In this document: one piece after another, positions 5,938 through 7,194 of the stretch | Layout of the letters: every line of letters begins with the position of its first letter | Numbering within the stretch: position 1 is the stretch's first letter | Origin: CBW1002 sp046081905 | GTDB lineage: Bacteria > Cyanobacteriota > Cyanobacteriia > PCC-6307 > Cyanobiaceae | Direction of reading: 5' to 3' | NCBI GenBank assembly: GCA_046081905.1 | Contig: JBJTWS010000029.1 | Span: forward strand, 1-7,194 | DNA: 7,194 bases | Notes under the pieces: model-generated | What the model was told of the DNA's origin: nothing | The model's database searches: none | Seen by the model: only the letters and a program-made list of their open reading frames with translations | Program-made: the position numbers and the translations under genes

Positions 5938-6112
5938 GGGCTTCCGCCGCCGGCGGCCGCTCGCCGGCGGGGCGGCTCTGCTGGGGCGCCGCTCCGGTGC
6001 CGCGCCGCTCCGCGCCTCCCCGCTGCGCCCAGCTGAAGAACAACCAGTAGCTCACGATCGCCAGGCCCGCCGCCACCACGAGGGCGGCCACCTGCTCGAG
6101 GCGCTTGATCAT
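5915..6112 (-). CDS. Small single-span membrane protein, hypothetical
   Basis: This 65-residue protein has one clear membrane segment, VAALVVAAGLAIVSYWLFFSW (8-28), preceded by a short basic N-terminus (MIKRLEQ) and followed by an Arg/Gly/Pro/Ala-rich hydrophilic tail. The charge pattern gives no unambiguous topology: basic residues lie on both sides. The ATG at 6112 was chosen because the membrane segment follows directly; the frame continues upstream to 6310, but that part would cross the ABC-F start and reads as low-complexity basic sequence. Its last 23 bp overlap the convergent Nif11-like gene, and its tail-coding region contains a strong hairpin. The function is unknown. It is divergent from the ABC-F gene across 172 bp. 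Confidence 0.6.
   Translation of the reverse strand: MIKRLEQVAALVVAAGLAIVSYWLFFSWAQRGGAERRGTGAAPQQSRPAGERPPAAEALRVPPGP
5947..5970 (+). terminator. GC-rich hairpin just after the Nif11-like gene
   Basis: CCGCCGGCG at 5947-5955 and CGCCGGCGG at 5962-5970 form a perfect 9-bp stem with a 6-nt loop, starting 9 nt after the stop codon of the gene at 5710. No T-run follows. It lies inside the tail-coding part of the convergent membrane-protein gene, so some of the symmetry may come from GC-rich Pro/Ala/Arg codons. Confidence 0.35.
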
Positions 6113-6284
6113 TCCGACGCGCGGCCCCCGTTCGCTGTAGACAGTCTGCCGGACCCGGATCCCCCGGGTCCCCACGCCCGTGACGGGGCTCCGCCCTTCC
6201 CTGCGGGAGGCCAGACAGGGATGATGCTGTAACAAATCGGGACGCCCACGGCTCCCGAGCGTGCGCCCCCCGGACCCAACGCCT
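6113..6284. other. Divergent intergenic region, membrane protein / ABC-F
   Basis: These 172 bp separate the two divergent starts and should carry both promoters. Besides the inverted repeat at 6151-6171, the only AT-rich patch is GTAACAAAT at 6229-6237, which could hold the -10 of the ABC-F promoter, with a leader of roughly 45 nt. On the minus strand, TCTACA near 6136-6141 is a weak -10 candidate for the membrane-protein gene. No -35 boxes, riboswitch or small-RNA gene are recognisable. Confidence 0.3.
6151..6171. repeat. Perfect 8-bp inverted repeat in the divergent intergenic region
   Basis: GGACCCGG at 6151-6158 pairs perfectly with CCGGGTCC at 6164-6171 around a 5-nt loop. It lies 39 nt upstream of the minus-strand membrane-protein start and 114 nt upstream of the ABC-F start, in non-coding DNA. 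It could be an operator for a dimeric regulator or a leader hairpin. No T-run accompanies it, and divergent genes make a terminator role unlikely. Confidence 0.4.
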
Positions 6285-7194
6285 GTGCTTCGTCTCGAAC
6301 GGATCAGCAAGATCTACCCCACCGGCGAGGTGCTGCGCGATGTGACCTGGGAGGTGAAACCGGGCGATCGGATCGGCCTGGTGGGGGTGAACGGCGCCGG
6401 GAAATCCACCCAGATGCGGATCATCGCCGGACTGGAGGAACCCTCCAGCGGCACGGTGGTGAAGCAGGGGGATCCGCGCATCGCCTACCTGCAGCAGGAA
6501 TTCGACGTGGACCCGCAGCGCACCGTGCGGGAGGAGCTGTTCCAGGCCTTCGGCGAGGCGGCCACGGTGCTGAACCGCAAGCACGCGGTGGAGCATGAGA
6601 TGGCGAGCGAGAAGGCGGCCAGCGATCCCGATCACCTCGAGGAGCTGATCCACGAACTCGGCCACCTGCACGAGCGCTTCGAGGCCCTGCACGGCTATGA
6701 GCTCGACGCCCGCATCGACAAGCTGCTCCCCACGATCGGCTTCACCCCGGAGGGGGCCGAGCAGCTGGTGGCCGAGTACTCCGGCGGCTGGCAGATGCGC
6801 ATCGCCCTGGGCAAGATCCTGCTGCAGGAACCCGATCTGCTGCTGCTGGACGAACCCACCAACCACCTGGACGTGGAGACGATCCAGTGGCTGGAGGGCT
6901 ACCTGCTGGAGCAGAGCGCCGCGATCGTGGTGATCAGCCACGACCGCACCTTCCTGGATCGGGTCTGCACCCAGATCGTGGAGACCGAGCGGGGCGTGTC
7001 CCGCACCTACCTGGGCAACTACAGCCAGCACCTGGAGCAGAAAGCGCTGGAGCGGGAGGCCTCCCAGGCGGCGTTCGAGCGCCAGCAGAAGGAGCTCAGC
7101 GCCCAACAGGCCTACATCGACCGCTTCCGCGCCAGCGCCACCCGCTCCACCCAGGCCAAGAGCCGCGAGAAGCTGCTGGAGAAGGTGGAGCGGA
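6285..7194 (+). CDS. ABC-F family ATPase, N-terminal part
   Basis: This is a soluble duplicated ATPase of the ABC-F class, whose members act on ribosomes (translation factors or antibiotic protection) rather than transport. The window holds 303 residues and then cuts it off. The first nucleotide-binding domain is complete: Walker A GVNGAGKST (34-42), signature YSGGWQMRIALGKIL (165-179), Walker B LLLLDEPTNHLD (185-196) with D189 and catalytic E190, and switch histidine H219 in VISHDRTFLD. From about 250 the charged, helical interdomain linker begins (EQKALEREASQAAFERQQKE and on to KSREKLLEK). The inserted helical arm lies at about 95-140. GTG at 6285 is the preferred start because LRLERISKIYPTGEVL is the usual family opening; another in-frame GTG at 6261 would add eight residues, and an in-frame stop lies at 6222. 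No transmembrane segment is seen. The subgroup (Uup-, YheS- or YdiF-like) cannot be settled from half a protein. Confidence 0.92.
   Translation, partial: MLRLERISKIYPTGEVLRDVTWEVKPGDRIGLVGVNGAGKSTQMRIIAGLEEPSSGTVVKQGDPRIAYLQQEFDVDPQRTVREELFQAFGEAATVLNRKHAVEHEMASEKAASDPDHLEELIHELGHLHERFEALHGYELDARIDKLLPTIGFTPEGAEQLVAEYSGGWQMRIALGKILLQEPDLLLLDEPTNHLDVETIQWLEGYLLEQSAAIVVISHDRTFLDRVCTQIVETERGVSRTYLGNYSQHLEQKALEREASQAAFERQQKELSAQQAYIDRFRASATRSTQAKSREKLLEKVER

Noticed and set aside
5730..7106. A 458-codon open frame on the minus strand
   Set aside because: It lies antisense to the ABC-F gene, whose motifs are unmistakable. Its translation is His/Gly/Gln/Leu-rich with no recognisable domain, typical of a shadow frame in GC-rich DNA.

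Overview
This GC-rich window looks like the chromosome of a picocyanobacterium of the Synechococcus/Cyanobium type. That placement is inferred from protein style and layout: a cyanobacterial-type Ktr potassium system, a 1-Cys peroxiredoxin, an SLC13 permease carrying an RCK_C domain, a small Nif11-like protein, compact gene spacing and almost no Shine-Dalgarno sites. No rRNA, tRNA, insertion sequence, CRISPR array or phage gene is visible. The high GC content produces many long antisense open frames, which I treat as shadows.

Region 1 (1-4898, all plus strand) is a run of five genes. The 3' half of an SLC13/DASS permease with an RCK_C domain is followed after 62 nt by a Prx6-type 1-Cys peroxiredoxin. 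After 32 nt comes the potassium-translocating subunit KtrB, then after 121 nt its RCK regulatory partner KtrA. Only 4 nt further on is AnmK, the murein-recycling kinase for anhydro-N-acetylmuramic acid. Small gaps and a shared strand suggest co-transcription of much of this run. The ktrB-ktrA gap holds a long, nearly G-free pyrimidine tract. Together the genes point to ion homeostasis, redox defence and cell-wall recycling.

Region 2 (4899-5658) holds a minus-strand ribbon-helix-helix DNA-binding protein that ends tail-to-tail with anmK. It is divergent, across only 37 bp, from an unrecognised 112-residue plus-strand protein. The arrangement suggests, without proof, that the regulator controls itself and its neighbour.

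Region 3 (5659-6112) contains a 75-residue Nif11-like protein that stops one residue after a Gly-Gly pair. Its 3' end overlaps by 23 bp with a convergent small single-span membrane protein. A 9-bp GC hairpin lies just past its stop codon.

Region 4 (6113-7194) is a 172-bp divergent intergenic region with a perfect 8-bp hairpin. It is followed by the N-terminal 303 residues of an ABC-F ATPase, which runs off the window.

No clearly new multi-gene system is evident. The points most worth checking are the Nif11-like protein without a core peptide, the tightly packed regulator/unknown pair, and the non-canonical catalytic motif in AnmK.
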